A stretch of 45,586 nt of DNA from NCBI GenBank assembly GCA_002839805.1, contig PGYT01000019.1, positions 1 through 45,586 of the forward strand, written 5' to 3'. This stretch comes from Ignavibacteriae bacterium HGW-Ignavibacteriae-2 (GTDB lineage Bacteria > Bacteroidota > Ignavibacteria > Ignavibacteriales > Melioribacteraceae). Below are positions 9,528 through 17,211 of this stretch, piece after piece. Below the pieces are notes generated by a model. The model searched no databases and was not told where the DNA came from. It saw only the letters and a program-made list of their open reading frames with translations. The position numbers and the translations under genes are program-made. Position 1 is the stretch's first letter. Every line of letters starts with the position of its first letter.

Positions 9528-10902
9528 TATAATAATAATATTAACATTTTTTATTGCCGTAATGATTGTTGGGTTTATTCCGACTTTTAAAAAAGAAAAA
9601 AATGCGGAAAACTATCTTCTATCTGGGAGAAAAGTTGGTCTAATTCTTTTTATTCTTACAAACGTGGCAACGTGGTACGGCGGTATTTTGGGAGTAGGGG
9701 AGTTTACTTATAGATATGGTCTGGTAAGCTGGTTTACCCAAGGACTTCCATATTATTTTTTTGCGTTTATTTTTGCTATTGTACTGGCTCCCAAAATTAG
9801 CAAAACTTCAATGTTTACAATACCTGAAAAAATTGGAAGTGTGTACGGGGAAAAAATAGGGCTTATTTCGGCGTTGCTTATTTTTATTTTAGTTTCACCT
9901 GCGCCATATCTGCTGATGATAGCAAATCTTATTTCGCTTATTTTTGGGATTGATACACTACCTGCTTTGTTCGCCGGTTTAATAATTTCAATAGCGTATC
10001 TCTTTAAAGGAGGGTATAAATCCGACCTGTACACAGACGCATTGGAGTTTTTTATAATGTTCGCCGGTTTTGCAATTTTATTTTTCGTTAGCAGCAGTAC
10101 AACAGGTGGATATGATTTTCTAGAATCTAATCTTCCCTCGGATCACCTTTCTTTAACTGGAAACACTTCTGTTACATTTCTTATCGTGTGGTTTCTGATA
10201 GCTTTATGGACTTTCACCGATCCGGGTTTTCATCAAAGATGTTATGCAGCAAGAACTCCCAATGTAGCAAAGTACGGAATTCTTATAAGCATAATTTTAT
10301 GGGCGGTTTTCGATTTTCTTACAACTTCAACAGGTTTGTTTGCAAGGGCCGTATTACCCAATTTGAATAATCCTGTGCTCGCTTTTCCATTATTGGCCGA
10401 AAGGGTTTTAGGCAGCGGTTTCAAAGGGATTTTCTACGCAGCTTTATTTGCTACCATTCTTTCTACTTTGAACAGTTTTTTATTTTTAAGTGCAACAACA
10501 ATTAGCCGAGATTTTATCTGGAAAGTCAAACGCGATAAATCTGATGAAAAGCTTATAAAATATACTAGAATAGGACTTTTTCTAACGGGAATAATTTCCC
10601 TATTGCTTGCATACAGTATTCAGTCAGTTATTGAAATATGGTACACAATAGGGAGTATCTGTATTCCGGGAATAATTCTTTTAGTGTTCAGTTCGTATTT
10701 CGAAAAAATAAGAATAAGTAAACACATAGCCATTTATGAAACGCTTGCAGCTGTGGCATCGAGTCTAATATGGTTGTTGATCCGAACAAACGTAACACTA
10801 CACGGATGGCTCGGCGAAATCGAGCCGATGATAATCGGTATGTTATTCGCCTCCACCGTTCATATTTATGGGCTAAGTAAAAGAAAAACTATAGCGTTAT
10901 AA
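9505..10902 (+). CDS. Sodium:solute symporter (SSS family), predicted thiamine transporter
   Basis: Inner-membrane sodium-coupled symporter, 465 residues, with about 13 hydrophobic segments. SSS features include ENYLLSGRKVG in the first loop (about 31-41), ATWYGGILGVGE (about 54-65), a loop FTDPGFHQRCYAAR (about 237-250) and ATILSTLNSFLFLSATTISRD (split as about 315-335). It overlaps thiN by 23 bases and is the third gene behind the TPP riboswitch. By context it should move thiamine or a precursor across the inner membrane, the position held by PnuT in many Bacteroidota thiamine operons. SSS-type thiamine transporters have been predicted in other organisms, but substrate cannot be read from the sequence. 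The stop lies 2 bases from the convergent pdaD gene. Confidence 0.88.
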   Translation: MISFSTLDIIIILTFFIAVMIVGFIPTFKKEKNAENYLLSGRKVGLILFILTNVATWYGGILGVGEFTYRYGLVSWFTQGLPYYFFAFIFAIVLAPKISKTSMFTIPEKIGSVYGEKIGLISALLIFILVSPAPYLLMIANLISLIFGIDTLPALFAGLIISIAYLFKGGYKSDLYTDALEFFIMFAGFAILFFVSSSTTGGYDFLESNLPSDHLSLTGNTSVTFLIVWFLIALWTFTDPGFHQRCYAARTPNVAKYGILISIILWAVFDFLTTSTGLFARAVLPNLNNPVLAFPLLAERVLGSGFKGIFYAALFATILSTLNSFLFLSATTISRDFIWKVKRDKSDEKLIKYTRIGLFLTGIISLLLAYSIQSVIEIWYTIGSICIPGIILLVFSSYFEKIRISKHIAIYETLAAVASSLIWLLIRTNVTLHGWLGEIEPMIIGMLFASTVHIYGLSKRKTIAL

Positions 10903-10904
10903 TT

Positions 10905-11450
10905 TTATGGAATAAGTATTCCAGCTGCAACCACAGTTGTCCACAAACCATCTTTATCACCTTTAGCGGTTTGCGTATTATTAAATGTACGTACAATTTT
11001 ACCCGACATTTTGTAGACCTGCTCTCTTTCGTTCCAGGCTTTGTCAGCGTCGAAATCGATTCCTAAAGTTGTTGCAAGCATAGTTGCTGCAAGATCTTCG
11101 GCATAGTCGCCGGCGACTTTTGCTGTTTCACCGAAAGGATGGTGTTCTGATAAATAACCATACATTTTTTTGTTAGCTGGAATTGCTGCACCAATTGATG
11201 CTGCTATTAATCTGTTTGGCTCGCAAGTAGCGTTACGAGCTATTACGGCATGAACAATTTGACCGGGACTTAATAATTTTAATCCTTCTTCGAGGGTAAC
11301 TGTTTGGCAACCGATCGGATAAATACTGCTAACACTTACTAAATTAAATTTTTCAATTTGAGCACTTCTCAATGCTGATTCGAAGGAAGCCAAATATTCT
11401 TTATGGCGACCAACGCCTTTGGTAAAAACTATTTTTTTTGGAAGGTACAA
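10905..11450 (-). CDS. pdaD: Pyruvoyl-dependent arginine decarboxylase
   Basis: Makes agmatine from arginine for polyamine synthesis. The proenzyme cleaves itself to create a pyruvoyl cofactor. The self-cleavage motif [10 protein letters not shown] is clear, with the scissile bond expected between Ser41 and Ser42. Other family features are the segment [12 protein letters not shown] (about 62-73), AASIGAAIP and [14 protein letters not shown] near the C-terminus. At 181 residues it is in the normal range. The start is TTG at 11450, supported by AAGGAG nine bases upstream. It lies 18 bases after tyrS on the same strand. It is an alternative to the larger PLP-dependent SpeA; none is in this window. 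Confidence 0.93.
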   Translation of the reverse strand: MYLPKKIVFTKGVGRHKEYLASFESALRSAQIEKFNLVSVSSIYPIGCQTVTLEEGLKLLSPGQIVHAVIARNATCEPNRLIAASIGAAIPANKKMYGYLSEHHPFGETAKVAGDYAEDLAATMLATTLGIDFDADKAWNEREQVYKMSGKIVRTFNNTQTAKGDKDGLWTTVVAAGILIP

Positions 11451-11468
11451 TAGAGTTGTCTCCTTGGT

Positions 11469-12695
11469 TTAGTTTGCTAATAATTTAATGAATTTCCTTT
11501 TTCCAACTTTAAGTATTTTTTCTTTATCAAATTTAATAATAGCTTTGAAATCATCAAACTTTTCACCGTCTATTGATACACCTCCTTGCTGAACCAATCT
11601 GCGGGCTTCACCATTGGATTCGGCGAAATTAACCCTTACAATTAAATCAAGCAATCCCATTTCAATAGTTTCGGGTTTGTATTCTGAAATTTCATCTGGT
11701 AATCCTTTATTCTTAAAAATATTATCAAATTCCATCTCTGCTGCCTTGGCGTTTTCATCAGAGTAATACATAGCGACTAATTTACGCGCCAAAGCTCTCT
11801 TTGTATCGCGGGGATTAATATTCTTGTCAGCTAAAGAATTTTTTATATTTATCAATTCTTCATTGCTAACGTCTGCTGCAAGTTCATAATACGTATAAAT
11901 AAGTTCATCCGGTATCGATAATGTTTTTCCGTACATCTGTCCTGGTTCGTCACTTATACCAATATAGTTGTCATAAGATTTACTCATTTTTTCTACTCCG
12001 TCGGTACCCACCAAAAGCGGCATTGTAATTATCACTTGTGGATCAACCCCATTTTCACGCTGAATATCGCGACCAACAAGTAAATTAAATTTTTGATCAG
12101 TTCCGCCAAGTTCAACATCACTTTTAATTGCTACTGAATCCATAGCCTGCGCAAGAGGATACAATATTTCATGCATCGAGATGGGGATGCCGGACTTAAA
12201 TCTTTTTGTAAAATCGTCACGCTCGAGCATTCTGGCAACTGTATATTTAGAAGCGAGTTTAATTACATCGGCAAAGCTCATTTTACCCAGCCACTCGGAA
12301 TTATATACAATATCGGTTTTTTCACGATCTAAAATTTTTGATGCCTGTTCAAAATACGATTTTGCATTCTCTTTTATTTCTTCAGTAGTTAGTGGCGGAC
12401 GGGTAGAATTTCTACCTGAAGGATCTCCAATTAAAGTTGTAAAATCACCAATAATTAGAATTGCCTTATGCCCCAATTTTTGAAACTGTGCTAATTTGCG
12501 TAATACTACAGAATGCCCAAGATGCAAATCAGGGCGCGTAGGATCACAACCTAGCTTTATATTTAGTTGTCTATTTTCTTTAATTGCCTTTTCTAACTTT
12601 TTAACTAATTCATCTTCCGGAATAATTTCTACGGCTCCGCGTTTTATAAGATCCATTTGCTCGTTTAATTCAGGAAATAATATTTTGTCTGTCAA
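11469..12695 (-). CDS. tyrS: Tyrosyl-tRNA synthetase
   Basis: Charges tRNA-Tyr with tyrosine. Class I signature motifs are present: HLGH (in DLHLGHSVVL, about residue 57) and KMSKS (in GVEKMSKSYDN, about residue 231). The C-terminal 65 residues form an S4-like RNA-binding domain (FAESNGEARRLVQQGGVSID). The 408-residue length is typical of bacterial TyrRS. The start is TTG at 12695 with GGAG eight bases upstream; no ATG in that position competes. It sits between smpB and pdaD, all on the minus strand with short gaps, so a translation-related operon is likely. I see no T-box leader, and the 17-base gap to smpB leaves no room for one. Confidence 0.97.
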   Translation of the reverse strand: MTDKILFPELNEQMDLIKRGAVEIIPEDELVKKLEKAIKENRQLNIKLGCDPTRPDLHLGHSVVLRKLAQFQKLGHKAILIIGDFTTLIGDPSGRNSTRPPLTTEEIKENAKSYFEQASKILDREKTDIVYNSEWLGKMSFADVIKLASKYTVARMLERDDFTKRFKSGIPISMHEILYPLAQAMDSVAIKSDVELGGTDQKFNLLVGRDIQRENGVDPQVIITMPLLVGTDGVEKMSKSYDNYIGISDEPGQMYGKTLSIPDELIYTYYELAADVSNEELINIKNSLADKNINPRDTKRALARKLVAMYYSDENAKAAEMEFDNIFKNKGLPDEISEYKPETIEMGLLDLIVRVNFAESNGEARRLVQQGGVSIDGEKFDDFKAIIKFDKEKILKVGKRKFIKLLAN

Positions 12696-12712
12696 TTTCT
12701 GCTCCGTTTATA

Positions 12713-13165
12713 TCACACTTTAAAATTTCGTTCCATGTCTCGTTGTAGGTCTTTTTTCGCGATACTATCTCTCTTGTCGAAGGATTTTTTACCTCTGGCC
12801 AATCCTAATTCAACTTTAATTTTACCTTCCTTAAAATATAGTCTCAGGGGAATAAGCGTATATCCTTTTTCGTCAATTTTAATTTTTAATTTTCTGATCT
12901 CACTTTTTTTCAGAAGGAGTTTTCTTTTTCTAACGGGTTCGTGGTTGAAAATATTTCCATGATCGTATTTTCCTATATGCGCACCCATCAGCCATACTTC
13001 GCCGTCGCGTATTACTGCGTATCCGTCGGTTAAATTTGCATTATTCTGCCTCAAGGATTTAACCTCCGTACCAACTAAAGAAATACCAGCTTCCAATCTT
13101 TGTTCAATAAAATAAAGAAACTCGGCTTTCTTATTTACGGTTATATTTTTTTCTTGTTCAAGCAT
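12713..13165 (-). CDS. smpB: SsrA (tmRNA)-binding protein SmpB
   Basis: Binds tmRNA and delivers it to stalled ribosomes in trans-translation. The typical order is NKKAEFLYFIEQRLEAGI, GTEVKSLRQ, GYAVIRDGEVWL, PVRKRKLLL and the basic tail KKDLQRDMERN. I place the start at the ATG at 13165, giving 150 residues as in the family. A TTG at 13210 would add 15 residues that do not resemble SmpB, and it has no ribosome binding site. It is the first gene of the smpB-tyrS-pdaD set. The tmRNA gene itself (ssrA) is not nearby. Confidence 0.96.
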   Translation of the reverse strand: MLEQEKNITVNKKAEFLYFIEQRLEAGISLVGTEVKSLRQNNANLTDGYAVIRDGEVWLMGAHIGKYDHGNIFNHEPVRKRKLLLKKSEIRKLKIKIDEKGYTLIPLRLYFKEGKIKVELGLARGKKSFDKRDSIAKKDLQRDMERNFKV

Positions 13166-13274
13166 TTTAAATAGAACAACAAATTTATTTTGAAAGGCGG
13201 TTAAATGCAAGGGAAGTAGAAAATCAATTTATTTGATATGTCCGATTTGAAATTGTAAAAAAGCATAAGGAATC

Positions 13275-13306
13275 TGTTAAGATGATTTAATAATAAAAAC
13301 TTAACA
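13275..13306. repeat. 7-bp inverted repeat between smpB and the MFS gene
   Basis: TGTTAAG (13275-13281) and CTTAACA (13300-13306) are exact reverse complements with an 18-base spacer. It lies in the 290-base divergent gap between smpB and the transporter. The gap shows no other recognisable signal. In such AT-rich DNA a chance match is quite possible. Confidence 0.25.
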
Positions 13307-13455
13307 TTAAATATCTGGATTTTTTATTTGAATAATTTTAGAAAGAGAGAATAGGTTAAAAAAAGTTCTTTTGATATAGATGTTAATTGAATATTTTGGC
13401 AGGAATTGATTTTTCCAAAAAAGAAATTTTAACAAACATTTCGAATGGATTAAAT

Positions 13456-14721
13456 ATGCTTGAATTTCAGAAAAAACTGAGTAATATATTTTACGCAATC
13501 CTTAGCTTACCAGCAACAGCTATGGGATTTGCTCTGTCTATCCAAATTGCCGCATTAAGCTGGATAATGAACACACAATATGGTTTTGATATTCACGAGA
13601 TAGGCATAGTATGGGCAGCGGGTCCACTTGCGGGAATACTTGGTCAGCCTATAGTTGGACTTATAAGCGATAAAGTATGGTTTTGGGGAGGAAGAAGAAG
13701 GCCTTTTGTTATTATTGGTGCGACATTAGCGGCTTTAATGCTTTTTGCGCTGCCCAATATTCATCTTATAAATGATTTTTTCGGATTTGGAAGTTTACTA
13801 ATTGTTGCAATTGTAGTCGCTCTTTCACTGGATTTAGCTATCAATATTAGTTTTAATCCCACAAGGTCTATAATTGCAGATGTAACCCCTGAAGGCATCT
13901 CTAGGACAAAAGGTTATACTTGGATGCAAACTATATCGGGAACATTCGGCGTTTTGGCTTATGCTATAGGAGCAATTTTCGGCAATTTTTTTCTCATTTA
14001 CTTTGGAGTCGGACTTGTATTTCTTTTCTCAATTATTCCAATGTTTTTTATAGAGGAGAAAAAAGAACTACTTGAAGTTGTAAAAGAGGATTCGATTGAA
14101 CATAAAACAATTACAACAAATTGGCCCGAATTATGGAAAATTTTTATTGCTCATAGTTTCTCATGGATTGGCGTTCAAACTATGTTCGTTTATATAATTA
14201 TATATATTAAACAAAAAATGTACGGTGTTGTGGATTTTCAGGAAAAATTGACTCCGGATATTGATAATCAGATTGGTCAGATATTATCAATTTCATTTCT
14301 TGTTTTGAACGCTATTGGAGCTTTACTTCCAGCATTTGTACTTGAACCCATTACGAAAAAAATTGGGCGTGTAAAAACCCATTTAATTAGTGTGGGAATT
14401 ATGAGTTTAGCTTACCTGGGTATTGTGCTTATTGGGAAAACTCCTTTTTCACTCTATGTTTTAATGGCATTTGCGGGAGTCGGCTGGGCAGCGATAGTAA
14501 GTCTACCATTTGCGATATTTTCAGAAAAAGTGGACAGCAGAAAGATGGGTTATTTTATGGGAATTTTTAATTTGTCCGTTGTAATACCCCAATTAGTAGT
14601 TAGTTTGGTACTGGGCTATGTTATAAGTGCGGTTGCAGATAAGAATATTATTTTTATTATCAGTGCGATAACTTTGGCAATTTCATCGGCGCTTTGGACT
14701 CTTGTTAAAGAAAGTGAATAA
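13456..14721 (+). CDS. MFS sugar/cation symporter (SLC45/GPH-like)
   Basis: Twelve-helix inner-membrane transporter of the major facilitator superfamily, 421 residues from the chosen ATG. The loop after helix 2 reads GLISDKVWFWGGRRRPFVIIG (shown about residues 62-82), with the GRRRPF motif typical of sucrose/maltose-type and other glycoside:cation symporters. The second half has a related loop near KKIGRVKTH. The substrate is probably a sugar or glycoside, but nothing nearby confirms it. The ATG at 13456 is preferred over the TTG at 13387 because the first helix begins soon after it. The extra 23 residues have no recognisable role. It is transcribed alone, divergent from smpB and convergent with the anti-sigma gene. 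Confidence 0.82.
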   Translation: MLEFQKKLSNIFYAILSLPATAMGFALSIQIAALSWIMNTQYGFDIHEIGIVWAAGPLAGILGQPIVGLISDKVWFWGGRRRPFVIIGATLAALMLFALPNIHLINDFFGFGSLLIVAIVVALSLDLAINISFNPTRSIIADVTPEGISRTKGYTWMQTISGTFGVLAYAIGAIFGNFFLIYFGVGLVFLFSIIPMFFIEEKKELLEVVKEDSIEHKTITTNWPELWKIFIAHSFSWIGVQTMFVYIIIYIKQKMYGVVDFQEKLTPDIDNQIGQILSISFLVLNAIGALLPAFVLEPITKKIGRVKTHLISVGIMSLAYLGIVLIGKTPFSLYVLMAFAGVGWAAIVSLPFAIFSEKVDSRKMGYFMGIFNLSVVIPQLVVSLVLGYVISAVADKNIIFIISAITLAISSALWTLVKESE

Positions 14722-14727
14722 ACTATT

Positions 14728-14765
14728 AAAAAAAAAATTAATACCGTCGGTTAAATTCCGGCGGT
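14728..14765. terminator. Bidirectional terminator between convergent genes
   Basis: ACCGTCGG (14743-14750) pairs with CCGGCGGT (14758-14765), with one G-U pair and a seven-base loop. On the minus strand it begins directly after the anti-sigma stop codon and is followed by a run of ten T residues (complement of 14728-14737). On the plus strand a shorter T-rich stretch follows for the MFS gene. Confidence 0.75.
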
Positions 14766-15941
14766 TTATAATTGCCAGCTTATGTCGTTCCACCATAATT
14801 TAAGCATTTCAACGTCTCCATTAATAATTCCCTCTCTCGACACTTTTACAGGAGGCGGGAAAAAATTTGCTAACTTTTGGTAAATCATTTCCCTGTTGCC
14901 CTTCATCGATAATTCGAGTATCCTCAATAATGTTAAAGCATCAGTTTCACGGGCTTTTAAAAGTACAGAACTGAGCAGTCCGATATCATTTATATTTATA
15001 CTTAATCTGTAAAGTTCATTCCTGAATTCTTCGTTCGTTTTATTGTGGAAAGGAAACATGATTACATTATTGGACTGAATAATGCAGAAATAATTCTTAG
15101 ATAATTTTAGCCGGTCCTTTTTCTTAATTACTTCAATCTTATTTTTTTCTACTTCTATGATGCATTGACCAATTGAATCAATTTGCATTGAAAATGTGCC
15201 ATTCATTCCATTTACAATCAAATCATTATATACAACTTCAAAATTTGGATTATCACTAATTGGTGTAAAACTAATGCTCCCAGAATTAAATACAATTGAG
15301 TTAGTAGTCTGTTTAGTCTCGGTTATTAAAATTGATGAGTTTTTACCCAGAGATATTTCGCCTTCCATTGGAATAATGATCTTCGCTGATGAATTTACTT
15401 CAGTATTAATTCTATCGCCTTGATTTACATTTAATTGTTTCACATTGTTGTTGTTGATTGATATATTTCCATTCAGTGAAGTTACTTTCCATGGTCCGCT
15501 ATTATTGAATACCCTTATAAAATAATAACTGAGCGCCGCTAAAAAAACAATAAGGATAACCAAAAGCATTGAAATTTTGGATATAGCAGATTTTTTTTGT
15601 TTTACAATTTTTTTCGCTGGCGCCTCAAATGTTTCAATTTTAGATTCAGTTTTCCGGCTTCGTTTCTCAATTTTCTTCAATGTTTCAGGTTCAATTTTCA
15701 CCTTTTCCGCGGAATCACTTAACTGCATTAGTTTGTCTGTAAGGTCTGAAATAATTTGTGGCGGTGGATCGAAGGTTAATGGCATTTCGGAGATGTGATT
15801 TTTTATTTTTTTACATGTTTCTAAATATTCATTTTCTTCCTCACAATTGACAATATTTTGTTCAAACTCTATTCTTAAATTATTTGGCAGAAGATCTTCA
15901 AGATAATCATCCGAAAATATTTTTAATTCGTCACAATTCAT
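14766..15941 (-). CDS. Membrane anti-sigma factor with FecR-like extracytoplasmic domain
   Basis: Probably controls the ECF sigma factor encoded just upstream (11-base overlap). The N-terminal ~40 residues (MNCDELKIFSDDYLEDLLP...) look like the anti-sigma zinc-finger domain. In the HxxxCxxC position it reads NIVNCEEE, so the histidine and second cysteine are lost and only one cysteine remains. A charged linker follows, then one membrane segment (about 126-146). After it comes a beta-rich region (about 150-290) with FecR-like features: WKVTSLNGNISI, NQGDRINTE and a repeated beta pattern. The last 100 residues are helical with no known domain. The signal it senses is unknown. A FecR domain usually responds to a TonB receptor, and none adjoins. 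Confidence 0.72.
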   Translation of the reverse strand: MNCDELKIFSDDYLEDLLPNNLRIEFEQNIVNCEEENEYLETCKKIKNHISEMPLTFDPPPQIISDLTDKLMQLSDSAEKVKIEPETLKKIEKRSRKTESKIETFEAPAKKIVKQKKSAISKISMLLVILIVFLAALSYYFIRVFNNSGPWKVTSLNGNISINNNNVKQLNVNQGDRINTEVNSSAKIIIPMEGEISLGKNSSILITETKQTTNSIVFNSGSISFTPISDNPNFEVVYNDLIVNGMNGTFSMQIDSIGQCIIEVEKNKIEVIKKKDRLKLSKNYFCIIQSNNVIMFPFHNKTNEEFRNELYRLSININDIGLLSSVLLKARETDALTLLRILELSMKGNREMIYQKLANFFPPPVKVSREGIINGDVEMLKLWWNDISWQL

Positions 15942-16440
15942 TTTTTAATTCCATTGCAATTTTGCGGCGAATATTACGAACCGATGATTTTATTTCCTGT
16001 TCGTCATAATTGGTAAAAAAGTCTGTGATTTCTGAGTAAGTATAACCTTCCATTTCGTGAAGAATGTAGATTGCCCTTTCAATTTCAGGCAGATGCAATA
16101 AAATCTTTTCCAAAGGGTCATTTGTTGCTGGCGGAATTTCTTCAGATGTAAGTTTTAACTCTTCACTAAGTTTTTTAGTCCTTATTTCTTCAAGAATTGT
16201 GTAGATGGCGATACTTCTCAACCAAACTTCAAAGGCGGTGTCCGCTCTAACAAATTGAATATTTTCCCAAGCCTGCAAATAAATTTTTACGCTTATATGA
16301 TGAGCCAATGTTTCGTTTGTAAGCATACGTACGCATAATGTAAAAATTTTTTTTGCGTTTAATTCACACAAATCTATAAAAGAGTTTTTTCTGCCGCGTT
16401 GTGCGGCTTGAACAAGTAGCTGAAAGTAGTCATGCTGCAT
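15931..16440 (-). CDS. Divergent ECF-type RNA polymerase sigma factor
   Basis: A 169-residue protein with the layout of an extracytoplasmic-function sigma factor. A region 2-like part covers residues about 20-90 (LCVRMLTNETLAHHISVKIYLQAWENI, in part, then WLRSIAIYTILEEIRTKK). A region 4 helix-turn-helix covers about 108-165 (LLHLPEIERAIYILHEMEGY followed by TYSEITDFF). The usual acidic DAEDLxQE stretch of region 2.2 is replaced by LAHHISVKI, so core-polymerase contacts may be altered. The next gene encodes its likely anti-sigma partner and overlaps it by 11 bases. The start ATG at 16440 has no clear ribosome binding site. No target promoter can be named. Confidence 0.75.
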   Translation of the reverse strand: MQHDYFQLLVQAAQRGRKNSFIDLCELNAKKIFTLCVRMLTNETLAHHISVKIYLQAWENIQFVRADTAFEVWLRSIAIYTILEEIRTKKLSEELKLTSEEIPPATNDPLEKILLHLPEIERAIYILHEMEGYTYSEITDFFTNYDEQEIKSSVRNIRRKIAMELKNEL

Positions 16441-16637
16441 AATTTAGATACAATTAATTTTTGTAAAAAATAATTTTAGTACCTCATTATCCCAGAAATT
16501 AGTCATGAAAAAACTATTTAAGCTGTTTAATATAATTTATTTGGGTAAAAACGACGGTACGTTTTTTCGAAAAGTGATAAAAGTTAATAGCTTCCTATCA
16601 ATTAATTTTTTTGATCGAACACAATATTACATTTAGT

Positions 16638-16988
16638 TCAATTAAAACTTTCAATTGCTGTTTCAATCTCTGGAAAAGTTTTAAAAACCTTAAACATTCT
16701 TGTAGTTTCGAACATCGTCCATACAGGGCTTTCAACATTACCAATCACCAGCTTTAAATCTCCACCTGAAGTGGCCATTTTTTTTAATGTAAATACAAGG
16801 GATCCTAAAAAAGTTGAATCCATAAAGTTTACGTTGCGGCAATCGATTAAAATTTTCTTTTCATCATTTTCGATTAAGCGGGTCAAATAACTTTTAAATC
16901 TTTGAGCGTACTTTAATGTGGCATCAGGTGTATTTATTTTAACGACTAATACTTCGTCAAATTTATTATCTTCAAATTCATAGAGCAT
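16638..16988 (-). CDS. STAS-domain anti-sigma factor antagonist
   Basis: A single-domain STAS protein of 116 residues, as in SpoIIAA/RsbV. The phospho-acceptor motif NFMDSTFLGSLV is intact, with Ser58 as the likely site for a partner-switch kinase. The C-terminal half (LVIGNVESPVWTMFETTRM, about 80-98) matches the family. AGGA lies 9 bases upstream of the ATG. By family it would sequester an anti-sigma kinase or another regulator; no matching kinase or PP2C phosphatase is in the window. It stands alone 200 bases before the ECF sigma gene on the same strand. A direct functional link to that sigma factor is not supported by its family, which normally works with sigmaB-type systems. Confidence 0.85.
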   Translation of the reverse strand: MLYEFEDNKFDEVLVVKINTPDATLKYAQRFKSYLTRLIENDEKKILIDCRNVNFMDSTFLGSLVFTLKKMATSGGDLKLVIGNVESPVWTMFETTRMFKVFKTFPEIETAIESFN

Positions 16989-17181
16989 ATAATTATCCTA
17001 TTTAGAAATAATCCCGCTTTTTATTATCGGTTATAAAGCAGAAATCTTTAGTCTATAATGTTACTATTTTTAATAAATTTAATAATAAACGTAAACAATC
17101 GATTAATTACATAAGTAAGCTGCAGAATAATAAAAATTTATTCAACTACATTAGAATATTTTTATCCGGTAATATAAGCTA

Positions 17182-17211
17182 AAATTAAAAAAGTTGTTAC
17201 GTTTGTATAAC
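17182..17211 (-). terminator. Weak terminator candidate after the carboxyltransferase gene
   Basis: On the minus strand GTTAT (from 17211) and GTAAC (to 17196) can pair with one G-U pair around six bases, then AACTTTTTTAATTTT follows. The hairpin spans the stop codon and is only five pairs long, so support is modest. Confidence 0.28.

Noticed and set aside
12696-12712. Possible T-box element before tyrS
   Set aside because: Only 17 bases separate tyrS from smpB.
16505-16636. A 43-codon plus-strand reading frame in the gap between the STAS and sigma genes
   Set aside because: It has no ribosome binding site and reads like AT-rich random sequence; its strand is opposite to all neighbours.
14766-16988. 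STAS protein, ECF sigma factor and anti-sigma protein as one partner-switch module
   Set aside because: STAS antagonists act with serine-kinase anti-sigma proteins; the anti-sigma here is of another type, and the STAS gene is separated by about 200 bases.
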